64,000 bases of DNA from an uncultured Collinsella sp. (GTDB taxonomy: Bacteria; Actinomycetota; Coriobacteriia; Coriobacteriales; Coriobacteriaceae): positions 1-64,000 of the forward strand of contig CALJDJ010000070.1 of NCBI GenBank assembly GCA_938023705.1, written 5' to 3'. This document shows, one piece after another, positions 1 to 8,500 of the stretch. Each line of letters opens with the position of its first letter. Position 1 is the stretch's first letter. Under the pieces are notes generated by a model. The model worked only from the letters and a program-made list of their open reading frames with translations, was not told the origin of the DNA and searched no databases. Position numbers and translations under genes: made by a program.

Positions 1-588
1 GCACTCAATCGCCAGGAATGCATCGGCCGAATCGTCGGACAGCGCCGTGCGAACGCCATCGCGCCAGTTCCAGCAGCGGCATACGGCGCCCGCATCATCG
101 ATGTAGGCGAGCTCGCCGGGCAGCGTCGGGTCATCCGTTTCCTCGCCAAGTGGCAGGAACGCATCGCCGCCGTCAGTCACCTTCAAGCGAAGATCCCCCT
201 CAATCGTATGCAGGTCCTCGCCGCCAACGGGCAGCGCGTAGGTCAGCGACACCGTGTTGTAGATATCCACCGCGGGCGTAATGTGGCCCACCGGTTTGCC
301 CTTGAGCACGCGCTTGAGCAGGTTCTCAATTGAGCAACGCGCGCCCTTTTTGGTCTTGAACAGCCGATAAGCCTCGCGCCATGCCTTGACCGGTGCGTTC
401 TCGCTGATAGTATCGCTGGTCAGATGACGCTCCGCGTCGATATTGGCGCGGTCGAGCAACGCCGCAATCGCATCCACGTCCTCTTGAGGAATCTGAGCCG
501 CGGGCTTCATGCCCTTTACGACCACAACACCGACAGCCGCCTGCGGAAATAGCTCCCAAAACGAATCCTCGGCAATAAAGCTCTTCAT
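1..588 (-). CDS. B3/B4 tRNA-binding domain protein (partial, 3' end outside window)
   Basis: Reading the minus strand from an ATG at 588 gives an open frame of 196 codons that runs off the window edge without a stop. It begins MKSFIAEDSFWELFP and contains VKAWREAYRLFKTKKGARCSIENLLKR followed by a stretch on bound ligand geometry (HITPAVDIYNTVSL), which resembles stand-alone proteins carrying the B3/B4 domain of phenylalanyl-tRNA synthetase beta. Family members of this kind are thought to bind or edit aminoacyl-tRNA or related ligands; the substrate is not known. A good ribosome site (AAGGGAGAGCGC) precedes the ATG. The C-terminal end cannot be judged. Assignment rests on recognised sequence style, not a search. 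Confidence 0.72.
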   Translation of the reverse strand, partial: MKSFIAEDSFWELFPQAAVGVVVVKGMKPAAQIPQEDVDAIAALLDRANIDAERHLTSDTISENAPVKAWREAYRLFKTKKGARCSIENLLKRVLKGKPVGHITPAVDIYNTVSLTYALPVGGEDLHTIEGDLRLKVTDGGDAFLPLGEETDDPTLPGELAYIDDAGAVCRCWNWRDGVRTALSDDSADAFLAIEC

Positions 589-762
589 GCGCTCTCCCTT
601 CATCGTGCGCGCCCGAGCGAGGGCGCCTAAACAAAAAGCGCCCTTACGACGGCCACCTTCAAAGTCCTACGGTGCCGCCACAAGAGCGCTTACGCTGCCC
701 CCATCCGGAGAAGGGAGCGATATGTCAGGCGTATTGTAACCCGAGTCATCCGCGCGAGTAAA

Positions 763-797
763 ACCACCACAAAGGTGCCTGTCCCCTTTATGGTGGT
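763..797. repeat. ACCACCACAAAGG hairpin repeat, copy 1
   Basis: A 13-bp stem (ACCACCACAAAGG at 763-775 against CCTTTATGGTGGT at 785-797, one mismatch) encloses a 9-nt loop. Closely similar hairpins lie at 32857-32891 and 45667-45701. It sits 3' of pckA and may act as a terminator or be a dispersed repeat; there is no strong T run. Confidence 0.8.
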
Positions 798-815
798 TTT
801 GGGTCTGAGGCGACG

Positions 816-2486
816 CTAGTGGCGAAGTCCCAGCAGGCCGTGACCGCGATGACGGGCGTCGGCGTGCACCTGAGCATGCGGACCGGCGGCCTTGACGGAT
901 TCGGGCAGGTGCGAGTACTTCTTCTCGAAGTTCTCCTCGAACATCACGGCCAAGTTGTGCGCGGCCTCGTCGTAGCGAGCGGTACTCTGCCAATACTGGC
1001 GCGGCACCAGGATGCCGTCGGGTACGCCGTGGCACGTGGTGGGAATGTCGACGTTAAAGATGTCGTCGTGCACGAACTCGCTGTCCTCGATGGTACCGTC
1101 GAGGGCGCGGGCCACCAGGGCGCGCGTGTAGGCAAGCTCGATGCGATGACCCACGCCGTAGCCGCCGCCGATCCAGCCGGTGTTGACCAGGTACACACGC
1201 GTGCGGCCGTCGGCGATGCGCTCACCGAGCATCTTGGCATAGACCATGGGGTCGAGCGGCATAAACGGCTCGCCAAACAGCGAAGAGAACGTGGGCGTGG
1301 GCTCGGTGACGCCGACCTCGGTGCCGGGGATCTTGGCCGTAAAGCCCGTCACAAAGTGATACATGGCGGAGTCGGCCGTCAGGCGCGAGATGGGCGGCAG
1401 CACGCCAAAGGCATCGCAGGTCAGGAAGAGCACGACGCTTGGAGTGGTGCCCATGCCCTTGGTCCACGCGTTGGGAATGTGCTCCACAGGGTATGCCACG
1501 CGCGTGTTGTGCGTGATCGAGATGTCGTCGTAGTTGGGCTTGCGGTTCTCGTCGAGCACCACGTTTTCGCAGATCGCGCCAAAGCGGACGGCGTTGAAGA
1601 TCTCAGGCTCGTGGAACGCGTCCAGGCCCTCGCATTTGGCGTAGCAGCCACCCTCGATGTTGAAGATGCCCATGTCGGACCAACCGTGTTCGTCGTCGCC
1701 GATCAGCAGGCGCGTGGGGTTGGCCGAAAGCGTGGTCTTGCCCGTGCCCGAAAGGCCAAAGAACACGGCGGTCTCGTGCGTGACGGGGTCCATACTGGCC
1801 GAGCAATGCATGGGCAGCACGTCGTCCTCGACGGGCAGCAGGTAATTCATGACGCTGAAAATGGACTTTTTGATCTCGCCGGAGTAGCCGGTGCCGGCGA
1901 CCAGAATCACGCGCTCCTGGAAGTTAATGACCACGGCGGCGCTAGAGTTGAGGCCCTTGATGGCGGGATCGCACTGGTAGCCCGGCGCGGCGAGCACGCA
2001 GAAGTCCGGCTCGCCGGTGCGTGCGATTTCACGGGCAAGCGGGCGGGCGAGCATCTGCTTAATAAAGAGCGCCTGGCTGGCACGCTCGCAGGCGACAAGC
2101 AGACGACGCGTATGGTTGCGGTCGGCACCGGCCATACCGCGAGTGACGAACACGTCGCGCTCGTTGAGATAGTCGACGATGCCGGCCTTGATGGCCTCGT
2201 AGCTCTCGACAGACAGCGGGCGGTTGACGGCACCCCAGGCAATCTTGTCGTGAACATCGGGGGTGTCAACGATAAAGCGGTCATTAGGCGAGCGGCCAGT
2301 GCGCTCCCCCGTCTCGATCACCAGCGCGCCGTTGGAGGCCATACGACCTTCGTTGCGACGGATGGCGTGCTCGACGAGCTCGGCTGCCGGCAGGTCGACC
2401 AGCAGGCGGGGCTGGTTCTCGGCAGGATCTTCGACCAGCGTAATGCCAAAGTTGGACAGAACTTCTGCAGGGGTAACACCTGGCAT
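816..2486 (-). CDS. pckA: Phosphoenolpyruvate carboxykinase (ATP)
   Basis: PckA decarboxylates and phosphorylates oxaloacetate to phosphoenolpyruvate using ATP; in anaerobic gut bacteria it often runs in the CO2-fixing, ATP-yielding direction. The 556-residue protein has the family kinase-1a loop GLSGTGKTT at residues 244-252, the metal-binding kinase-2 segment IGDDEHGW around 262-269 and the early ERTGRSPNDRF substrate loop near 61-71. The length is slightly above the ~540 typical of the family. I chose the ATG of MPGVTPAEV because AAAGGAGG lies just upstream; a longer in-frame extension exists but has no ribosome site. A perfect 16-bp palindrome lies 75 bp upstream. The long opposite-strand frame is an antisense artefact of high GC. 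Confidence 0.96.
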   Translation of the reverse strand: MPGVTPAEVLSNFGITLVEDPAENQPRLLVDLPAAELVEHAIRRNEGRMASNGALVIETGERTGRSPNDRFIVDTPDVHDKIAWGAVNRPLSVESYEAIKAGIVDYLNERDVFVTRGMAGADRNHTRRLLVACERASQALFIKQMLARPLAREIARTGEPDFCVLAAPGYQCDPAIKGLNSSAAVVINFQERVILVAGTGYSGEIKKSIFSVMNYLLPVEDDVLPMHCSASMDPVTHETAVFFGLSGTGKTTLSANPTRLLIGDDEHGWSDMGIFNIEGGCYAKCEGLDAFHEPEIFNAVRFGAICENVVLDENRKPNYDDISITHNTRVAYPVEHIPNAWTKGMGTTPSVVLFLTCDAFGVLPPISRLTADSAMYHFVTGFTAKIPGTEVGVTEPTPTFSSLFGEPFMPLDPMVYAKMLGERIADGRTRVYLVNTGWIGGGYGVGHRIELAYTRALVARALDGTIEDSEFVHDDIFNVDIPTTCHGVPDGILVPRQYWQSTARYDEAAHNLAVMFEENFEKKYSHLPESVKAAGPHAQVHADARHRGHGLLGLRH

Positions 2487-2560
2487 GGGGCCTCCTTTAA
2501 AAGCGCGACACGTGGACGAGGCGCGCACTTTACTCACGTAAAGCCCGTTGTACCCGATAT

Positions 2561-2576
2561 GCAAAAACGTTTTTGC
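2561..2576. promoter_or_regulatory. Perfect palindrome upstream of pckA (LacI-type operator candidate)
   Basis: GCAAAAACGTTTTTGC is a perfect 16-bp palindrome with a central CG, the layout of LacI-family operators. It lies about 75 bp before the pckA start codon. No LacI-type regulator is present in the window, so the binding protein is unknown. Confidence 0.45.
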
Positions 2577-2626
2577 GGCAACGGCGAAGCGCCCGCCCAA
2601 CGGTCAAAAATCGCAGGCAAGCGGCC

Positions 2627-2736
2627 TAGTCGTTAGGGACACTCTTGAACAGGCAACAACCAAGGAGCGACCCCGGATGCCGGCACTTAGGGACGTTCCC
2701 AAAGTGCCGGCACATAAGGAACGTCCCCAAATGCCG
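2627..2736. repeat. REP-like TGCCGGCA palindromic repeat, copy 1
   Basis: The unit starts CTAGTCGTTAGGGACA, continues through AAGGAGCGACCCC and ends in two palindromic half units built on TGCCGGCACTTAGGGAC and GTTCCCAAAGTGCCGGCA. Relatives lie at 42900, 55969 and 59184. It occupies most of the pckA/flippase intergenic region, which otherwise holds only the promoters of these divergent genes. Confidence 0.8.
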
Positions 2737-2838
2737 TCTACTGAATGGCGCCGCCGAAATTATCGAACAACCTGTTCAAAAACACGAACGAACACCGTCG
2801 CGTCTATACTAGAGCGTAGCAATAGAAAGGACTCCGCT

Positions 2839-4413
2839 TTGAGCATCACGCCCATCGATAGCATTCGCCGCGCCATCGCCCGCCGCAATGGCGTCGCCGA
2901 CCCCACCGTATCGGACGGGGCGCACGGGCAGGGCGGACGCATCGAGAACGGCCTGTTCCCCGCATCGCACACCGCCGAGGAGCTCGCACGAATCCAAGAG
3001 CTAAGCCAGCGTAACGCCGGCGGTCCCGACAGCAGCCAGGCCACACGCCGTCGCCGCGAGCGCGATCGCCAGCCCGGCCCCATCCACCGCATGGTCAATG
3101 CCTGGTGGAACCGCCTGCTCGGAGCCGTCTACGGCGGCGGCTTCTCCACGCAAGAAGCCGAGTACGAAGATCACGCCACCCGTCGCGACTACCTTTGGAA
3201 TACCCTGGGCACCGCCGTGTGGGGCATGGCGTTTCCGTTGCTCACCATCGTGTCCACACAGCTCGTGGGCGCCGAGGAGGCTGGCAAATTCTCCATCGCC
3301 TTTGTCACCGGCACGCTCATCATGATCGCGTGCAACTACGGCGTGCGCAATTTCCAGGTCTCGGATATCGACGAAAAGACGTCCTTTGCCTCTTACCAGC
3401 TCAACCGCTTGATCTGCGGAGCGCTCGCGCTGGCATGCGGCCTGGTATACAGCAGCGCCCGCGGCTACGATGCGCAGATGGGCACAATCGGCCTGGGCGT
3501 CTACCTGTATAAGGTGATCGACGGCATTGCCGACGTGTACGAGGGCCGCCTGCAGCAGGCCGACAAACTCTACCTGGCCGGCATGAGCCAAACGCTACGA
3601 TCCGTCGGCGTCATCGCGGTCTTTAGCGTGGCGCTGTTCCTCACGCGCAGTATGCCCATCGCGGCCATGGCCATGGGTGTCACCGCCATCGCCTCGCTCG
3701 TGCTGGTCACCGCGCCGCTTGCCCTGCTCGAGACCGAAAAATCGCGCCACGTGAGTCTGCGCGAGGTCGGCCACCTGTTTGTCCAGTGCGCCCCGCTCTT
3801 TGGTGCACTGTTCCTGTTCAACCTTATTGAGAGCATGCCCAAGTTTGTGATGGAAGGCACGCTGGCATACAAATATCAGCTGTACTTTAATGCCCTGTTC
3901 TTTCCAGCGCAGGCCATTTTGTTGAGCATCGGATTTGTCTATAAACCGCAGCTTCTGCGTCTGTCGAGCATTTGGACGAATCCGCGCAAGCGTCGCCGCT
4001 TTGACCTGATTATTGTTGCCGTTATGGCACTGATCGTGGTCATCACCAGCGTGTGCGCCGCATTTATGGCAGGTCCCGGTATTCCCCTCATGAGCTTCAT
4101 GTACGGCCTCAATTTTGAGCGCTACCGCACGCTTGCACTGCTGATGGTTGTCGCCGGCGGCGTCACCGCGGCCATCGACTTTATCTACGCCATCATCACG
4201 GTGCTGCGCCATGCCGGCGACGTCACCAAAATCTACCTGATCTGCTTCGCCGTAAGCGTAGTGCTGCCGGTGATCCTGATCAACCTGCTGGGTCTGATGG
4301 GCGCCGTGGTGAGCTACCTAGCCATCATGGCCCTACTCCTGGTGCTGCTGATTATCGAATACGCCCACATCCGCCAACGCATCGAGCGCGACCGCAACCC
4401 GTACGGCGCCTAA
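2839..4413 (+). CDS. Polysaccharide flippase / Wzx-like membrane protein
   Basis: This 524-residue protein has about 110 charged, probably cytoplasmic N-terminal residues followed by a dozen or more hydrophobic segments (first at WNTLGTAVWGMAFPLLTIVS, last at AVVSYLAIMALLLVLLIIEY). Such an arrangement is typical of the oligosaccharide/lipopolysaccharide flippase branch of the MOP superfamily, which moves lipid-linked glycans across the membrane. The chosen start is TTG, preceded by AGAAAGGA at good spacing; an in-frame ATG far upstream would translate the REP-like repeat and is rejected. The N-terminal extension is longer than in ordinary Wzx proteins. No glycosyltransferase genes are adjacent, so the glycan is unknown. 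Confidence 0.8.
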   Translation: MSITPIDSIRRAIARRNGVADPTVSDGAHGQGGRIENGLFPASHTAEELARIQELSQRNAGGPDSSQATRRRRERDRQPGPIHRMVNAWWNRLLGAVYGGGFSTQEAEYEDHATRRDYLWNTLGTAVWGMAFPLLTIVSTQLVGAEEAGKFSIAFVTGTLIMIACNYGVRNFQVSDIDEKTSFASYQLNRLICGALALACGLVYSSARGYDAQMGTIGLGVYLYKVIDGIADVYEGRLQQADKLYLAGMSQTLRSVGVIAVFSVALFLTRSMPIAAMAMGVTAIASLVLVTAPLALLETEKSRHVSLREVGHLFVQCAPLFGALFLFNLIESMPKFVMEGTLAYKYQLYFNALFFPAQAILLSIGFVYKPQLLRLSSIWTNPRKRRRFDLIIVAVMALIVVITSVCAAFMAGPGIPLMSFMYGLNFERYRTLALLMVVAGGVTAAIDFIYAIITVLRHAGDVTKIYLICFAVSVVLPVILINLLGLMGAVVSYLAIMALLLVLLIIEYAHIRQRIERDRNPYGA

Positions 4414-4440
4414 TTGGCGCAATGGGGGGTCTCGTTGCGG

Positions 4441-4760
4441 ACGATTTGTGACACGCAAAACTAAGTGAGTAGACTTTTGCCGAATCCCTGACCACACCGG
4501 CAAAACACAAGTCAGTGACCTGCGGTTTTGTTGAGGCAAATTTGCCGGCTGCTCGGCATTTCCAAAAAAGTCTACTCACTTAGCCAGCGGGCAGCCAAAA
4601 AAGAACCGTCGCAACGTCGTTTGACTCCGTTGCGATGGTTTTTCGAGCATTTTCGCACTGCCGAGGACGCAGACGCTCCTCATTCCTAGCGCTTACCGAG
4701 CAAGAAGGCGCTATTCTCCGAAAGTAGTCAAAAAAGCTCCGTCCCAAATTAGCTACCCTT
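4441..4760. repeat. ~300-bp dispersed element with long-range stem, copy A
   Basis: This gene-free stretch lies between two convergent genes. CTAAGTGAGTAGACTTTT at 4461-4478 pairs perfectly with its complement at 4566-4583 across an 87-nt interior. The following 170 bp, ending GTCCCAAATTAGCTACC, are also shared with the copy at 8501-8781. No coding potential is seen. It could be a structured RNA, a bidirectional terminator or a non-autonomous mobile element. Confidence 0.8.
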
Positions 4761-4768
4761 TGCACCGA

Positions 4769-5608
4769 TTATTCGCCTGGGTTGATGTTCGCATAGAACT
4801 CGGCGCCGTCATCAAGGCGCAGGATACCGACGCGGCCGAACTCGGAGCCGGTGGCGGCGGCGCAGTCGATGTCGATGCGATCGGGCACACCGGCGGCATC
4901 CTCGCCGCCCAGGCGCACGATCTGCCCGCGGCCCGACTCCTCATCGAGCCCCGCAAGACCACCGACCTCGCAATAACGCCCGAGCGACACCGTTGGCGTG
5001 TGACCGCTCACCACGACCGGACCCTTGCCCTCGGCAGAAAGCAGCCCGGTCGGCGCATCCCAATAGCCGTGACGAATCCACAGCAGGTCATCGGCCGACT
5101 GCACCGCGAGCATCTGCTGCAGCAGCTCGCGATCGGCACCCACCGCTCCAACGCCATCGGCACAATCGACGCCATGCTCAAGCAAAAACGCGCGCGCCGC
5201 CTTCATCTCGATTCCAGCGTGTACCAGCAGATACGGGCGCTCCTCGGTCTCGGCCACCGCGTAGAGCGGCAGCGCGGCCATCCATCGCACGAGCTCCTCG
5301 TATGCGTCAAATTCCATGTCGTTGAGCTGCTCGCGCGTCGTCCAGCCACCGTTGATATCCCAGGTCTCGGCATCGAGCGGATCCTGGCCAATGATGGCAT
5401 CGAGCATGATCTGCTCGTGATTGCCCTTGAGCACGCGGGCGTTGGGCAGCGAGCGCACGAGCTTAATAACGCCGACCGGATCGGGCCCGCGATCGATCAT
5501 GTCGCCCAACACGTACAGCGTGTCGTCGGACGTCAACGAAATCTTGGACAGGGCCTCGTCAAGCGCACGCACGTGCCCGTGAGCATCAGATGTCACATAG
5601 ATCGCCAT
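4769..5608 (-). CDS. Calcineurin-like metallophosphoesterase (PPP-type phosphatase)
   Basis: The 279-residue protein carries the ordered metal-binding motifs of PPP/ApaH-type phosphoesterases: SDAHGH at residues 7-12, GDMIDRG near 35, GNHE near 62, VHAG near 128 and SGHTPT near 201. The family dephosphorylates phosphoproteins or hydrolyses dinucleoside polyphosphates in the cytoplasm; sequence alone does not separate these. AAGGAGAGG precedes the ATG. It stands alone, convergent with the flippase gene and divergent from the antiporter gene. Confidence 0.88.
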   Translation of the reverse strand: MAIYVTSDAHGHVRALDEALSKISLTSDDTLYVLGDMIDRGPDPVGVIKLVRSLPNARVLKGNHEQIMLDAIIGQDPLDAETWDINGGWTTREQLNDMEFDAYEELVRWMAALPLYAVAETEERPYLLVHAGIEMKAARAFLLEHGVDCADGVGAVGADRELLQQMLAVQSADDLLWIRHGYWDAPTGLLSAEGKGPVVVSGHTPTVSLGRYCEVGGLAGLDEESGRGQIVRLGGEDAAGVPDRIDIDCAAATGSEFGRVGILRLDDGAEFYANINPGE

Positions 5609-5861
5609 GGTACGCCTCTCCTTGCATTGCGGCCAAAGCCCGGCGCCGCAACTAAAACTTCAAGTTGAACTTAAACGTTACCCATTGTACTCCGTTGCAA
5701 TAAAGCTGGAAAGGGTTTCCGAGCAGAGGCAAAGACGGCAGCCGTCTATGACGATATCGCGCACGCCCGCAATCCAACCCCATAAACCCACCATCTTTGG
5801 GTACAAATAACCGCAGACAACTAACCGTGCCACGCCAACCACCCAGGAGCGGACACCATCC

Positions 5862-7463
5862 ATGAACCAGATCCTTCTTTTTATCGGCCTCGTCATCATT
5901 TTGTGCCTGACCATCAAACCCGTCGGCAAAAAGCTCCCCTTCCCCACCCTGCTTATCTTTATCGCGCTCGGCATGCTGTTGGGCGTCAACGGCCCGGCGC
6001 ATATCGACTTTAGCGACTACGCACTCACCGAAACCGTCTGCAGCACGGCGCTATTGTTCATCATGTTCTACGGCGGCTTTAACACCAACATAGACCGCGC
6101 CAAGCCCGTCGCCGCGCCGGCGGTGCTGCTGAGCACGCTCGGCGTCGTCATCACCGCAGGCATTACCGGCGTGTTCGCCCACTTTGTGCTGGGCTTCGAC
6201 TGGATCGGCGGCCTGCTGCTGGGATCGGTCGTGGCGTCGACCGACGCGGCCAGCGTCTTTAGCGTTCTGCGCGAGCACAGCCTTTCGCTGAGGGGCGGCA
6301 CCGACTCGCTGCTCGAGGTCGAATCGGGCTCCAACGACCCCGTCGCCTACATGCTCACCGCCGTGCTCGCCACACTCGCAGCCGGCGGCGACATCAACAT
6401 TCCCACACTGCTGGCCAAGCAGATTATCCTGGGCGTGGGCCTGGGCCTTGCCATCGGCTGGGCGGCGGGCCACCTGATTGAACGCGCACGCGCAACGGCC
6501 GAGGGCGCGCAGACTATCTTTTTGTTCGCCGTGGCGATCGTCGCCTACGCACTGCCGAGCTACCTGGGCGGCAACGGCTTTTTGGCCGTATACCTGGCAG
6601 GCATTGTGCTGGGCGCGAGCGACATCACCGGCAAGGTCGAGATGGCGCACTTCTTTGACACCCTTACCGAGATGGCCGAGATGACGATCTTCTTCTTGCT
6701 CGGCCTGCTCGTCACGCCCGCGCGCCTGCCGCAAATGCTGCTACCCGGCCTGGCGCTCATGGCGTTTATGCTCTTTGCGAGCCGCCCCATCGCCGTCGGT
6801 CTGCTGCTGGCGCCCTTTAAGACGAGCCCTCGCCAGGTTGCGCTCGTAAGCTGGGCGGGCTTGCGCGGCGCGGCTTCGGTCGTCTTTAGCCTCTTTGCTG
6901 TGGTGGCCGGCGTTCCCGGCGGACACGACCTATTTGACCTGGTGTTTGTGATTGCCGTATCGAGCATTGTGGTGCAGGGTTCGCTACTGCCGGCGGTGGC
7001 GAAGAAACTCGATATGATCGATGCGGCCGGCGACGTGCGCCGCACCTTTAACGACTACCGCGACGAGGACGGCATGTCGTTTGTAAAGCTCAAGGTGGGC
7101 GCTGGCCATCCGTTTGCCGGGCGCTCGCTCGCCGATATTGGCAGCGCGACGGACATGCTCGTGGTCTTGGTGCTGCGCGACGGGGCGCACCCGGTACTGC
7201 CCAACGGCGATACTGTCATCGAGGAAGGCGACCTTCTGGTGATGGCAGCCCCAACGTTCGAAGAGCGTGCCGAGGTTACGCTGCGCGAGGTCACCGTGAC
7301 GCCCCACGGTCGCCTGGCCGGTCAGCGCCTGCGCGACGTGCCGCAGGGCAAGCACCCGTTTATCGTGGTGATGCTCAAGCGCGAAGGCCAAACGATCATC
7401 CCCGACGGCAACACCCAAGTCCACGCCGGCGACGAAGCTGTCATCGCCACACTGGCGTCATAG
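5862..7463 (+). CDS. K+/H+ antiporter, NhaP2/CvrA type
   Basis: A CPA1-family cation/proton antiporter of 533 residues. About 12 hydrophobic segments fill residues 1-385. The ion-binding region shows STDAASVFS (T127-D128) and the CPA1 Asn-Asp pair in GSNDP (N158-D159). After the membrane part come two RCK_C/TrkA-C-like domains (starting FVKLKVGAGHPFAGRSL and VTPHGRLAGQRLRDV), which in NhaP2-like proteins regulate activity. The probable job is potassium or sodium export against protons. The ribosome site AGGAG is 12 nt from the ATG, a bit far. It is followed by a gap containing the DUF3800-associated RNA. Confidence 0.88.
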   Translation: MNQILLFIGLVIILCLTIKPVGKKLPFPTLLIFIALGMLLGVNGPAHIDFSDYALTETVCSTALLFIMFYGGFNTNIDRAKPVAAPAVLLSTLGVVITAGITGVFAHFVLGFDWIGGLLLGSVVASTDAASVFSVLREHSLSLRGGTDSLLEVESGSNDPVAYMLTAVLATLAAGGDINIPTLLAKQIILGVGLGLAIGWAAGHLIERARATAEGAQTIFLFAVAIVAYALPSYLGGNGFLAVYLAGIVLGASDITGKVEMAHFFDTLTEMAEMTIFFLLGLLVTPARLPQMLLPGLALMAFMLFASRPIAVGLLLAPFKTSPRQVALVSWAGLRGAASVVFSLFAVVAGVPGGHDLFDLVFVIAVSSIVVQGSLLPAVAKKLDMIDAAGDVRRTFNDYRDEDGMSFVKLKVGAGHPFAGRSLADIGSATDMLVVLVLRDGAHPVLPNGDTVIEEGDLLVMAAPTFEERAEVTLREVTVTPHGRLAGQRLRDVPQGKHPFIVVMLKREGQTIIPDGNTQVHAGDEAVIATLAS

Positions 7464-7554
7464 GGGCCAGAGGCACAGCTACCCCAGCCCCTCCTTGTAT
7501 TCCTATACCCGCAGGTAGATTGACGAACATGTGTTTGCTTATTATAATTTCTAC

Positions 7555-7584
7555 TTGAATAGACTCCTCGTCTCGTGGTATAAA
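7555..7584 (+). promoter_or_regulatory. Promoter driving the small RNA ahead of the DUF3800 gene
   Basis: TTGAAT at 7555-7560 and TATAAA at 7579-7584 are 18 bp apart, with TGG before the -10 (extended -10). Transcription from here would give a short RNA ending at the terminator at 7620-7647. Confidence 0.5.
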
Positions 7585-7589
7585 AGGGT

Positions 7590-7647
7590 TGGTACCCTCG
7601 AATAGAGGGACCTCCAAGAGCCGGGGGCTTCCCCCCGGCATTTTTTT
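7590..7647 (+). ncRNA. Candidate DUF3800-associated small RNA, upstream copy
   Basis: From the predicted start near 7590 the transcript would contain a CCCTC/GAGGG stem, a short linker with CCAAGA, and a strong intrinsic terminator: GCCGGGGG at 7620-7627, CCCCCCGGC at 7631-7639, then ATTTTTTT. The region from GGTATAAA to the terminator is closely repeated after the DUF3800 gene. Structured RNA motifs next to DUF3800 genes were reported in comparative genomic work (DUF3800-I to -XI motifs); whether this matches one of them needs a covariance search. Read-through would reach the DUF3800 gene 20 nt later. Confidence 0.5.
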
Positions 7648-7667
7648 GCGTAATTGGAGGTCACCTC

Positions 7668-8345
7668 ATGACGGAACTGTCGATCTTTATCGACGAATCT
7701 GGTGACGCGGGTCCCGTATCTCGCTACTACATCGTTACCCTTGTTTTTCATGAGCAGGCAATAGAGCTAAATGCAAATATCGCCGCATACGAGCGCAACG
7801 TTAAAGACTGCGAGCTCGATATTATGCCATTTCATTTTGGGCCTCTTCTCACTGGTCACGATGATTATCAATGGGTCAACATTCGCAACAGAAAGAAACA
7901 GCTCAGCCTATTCCGCCAGTTTGTAGACCGCTCCCCCATCACCTATCAGCCCTTCATCTACGATAAGAAACAGGGCCTTTACGAACCGCAAAAGCTCTCC
8001 GCAAAGATCGAGCGCGACGTAACAATATTTCTCAGAGATCACTTGGCGTATATACAGAGCTTTGACCACGTTAAGATCTACTACGACGGAGGCCAAAGCG
8101 TTGTAACGCGAGCACTTCATGGTGCCATCGAGAAGGCCATTTCCCAAAAGGCCACGGTATATCGCGACGCTTCGCCCAAGACATACCGACTCTCCCAGGT
8201 CGCCGACTATATTTGCGGAATTGAGCTCACGCTCCTTAAATTCCAGAATGGGACAGCGACCAAAACAGACACGGAATTCTTCGGCTCGATTGCCCCATTC
8301 AAAAAGAACTTCGTCAAGAAGCTGAGGAAAAAGAGAATCGAGTGA
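7668..8345 (+). CDS. DUF3800 domain protein
   Basis: This 225-residue protein opens with IFIDESGD (D9, D13), has IYYDGGQS with D140 and ends with LSQVADYICGIELTLLK (D180). These are the hallmark motifs of DUF3800, a family predicted to adopt an RNase H-like fold with acidic metal-binding residues; no enzymatic activity is established. The ATG is preceded by TTGGAGGT. Short terminator-ending RNA elements of similar sequence lie on both sides. It is visibly more AT-rich than its neighbours and lies between two dispersed repeats next to the BREX operon, so I infer horizontal transfer and a possible defence role. Confidence 0.85.
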   Translation: MTELSIFIDESGDAGPVSRYYIVTLVFHEQAIELNANIAAYERNVKDCELDIMPFHFGPLLTGHDDYQWVNIRNRKKQLSLFRQFVDRSPITYQPFIYDKKQGLYEPQKLSAKIERDVTIFLRDHLAYIQSFDHVKIYYDGGQSVVTRALHGAIEKAISQKATVYRDASPKTYRLSQVADYICGIELTLLKFQNGTATKTDTEFFGSIAPFKKNFVKKLRKKRIE

Positions 8346-8369
8346 GCCAGCCGTTCTTATCGCAACCAT

Positions 8370-8436
8370 GGTATAAATGGATTGCGTTCCTTTATGGAGG
8401 GCAGTCAAGGGCCGGGGGATCCCCCCGGCATTTTTT
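8370..8436 (+). ncRNA. Candidate DUF3800-associated small RNA, downstream copy
   Basis: TGGTATAAATGG, then a GGAGGG segment, AAGG and the terminator GCCGGGGG (8411-8418) / CCCCCCGGC (8421-8429) with ATTTTTT match the upstream element closely, including the bases after the terminator (GCGTAA). The TATAAA again has an extended -10 TGG, but I see no good -35. CGCAACCAT and ATGGATTGCG around it can also pair. It serves at least as the terminator of the DUF3800 gene. Confidence 0.45.
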
Positions 8437-8500
8437 ATGCGTAACGTTGCCGCAATTCCTACCTAGCCTCTAGGGGAGGTACAGGTAGCTAAAAGACCCC

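Noticed and set aside
819..2636. 605-codon plus-strand frame opposite pckA
   Set aside because: It mirrors the pckA reading frame in GC-rich DNA, has no family motif and no ribosome site.
2548..2838. 97-codon N-terminal extension of the flippase
   Set aside because: It would translate the REP-like repeat; the TTG at 2839 has a proper ribosome site.
5671..5682. TTCAAGTTGAA palindrome between the phosphatase and antiporter genes
   Set aside because: Short, and not placed against any clear promoter element.
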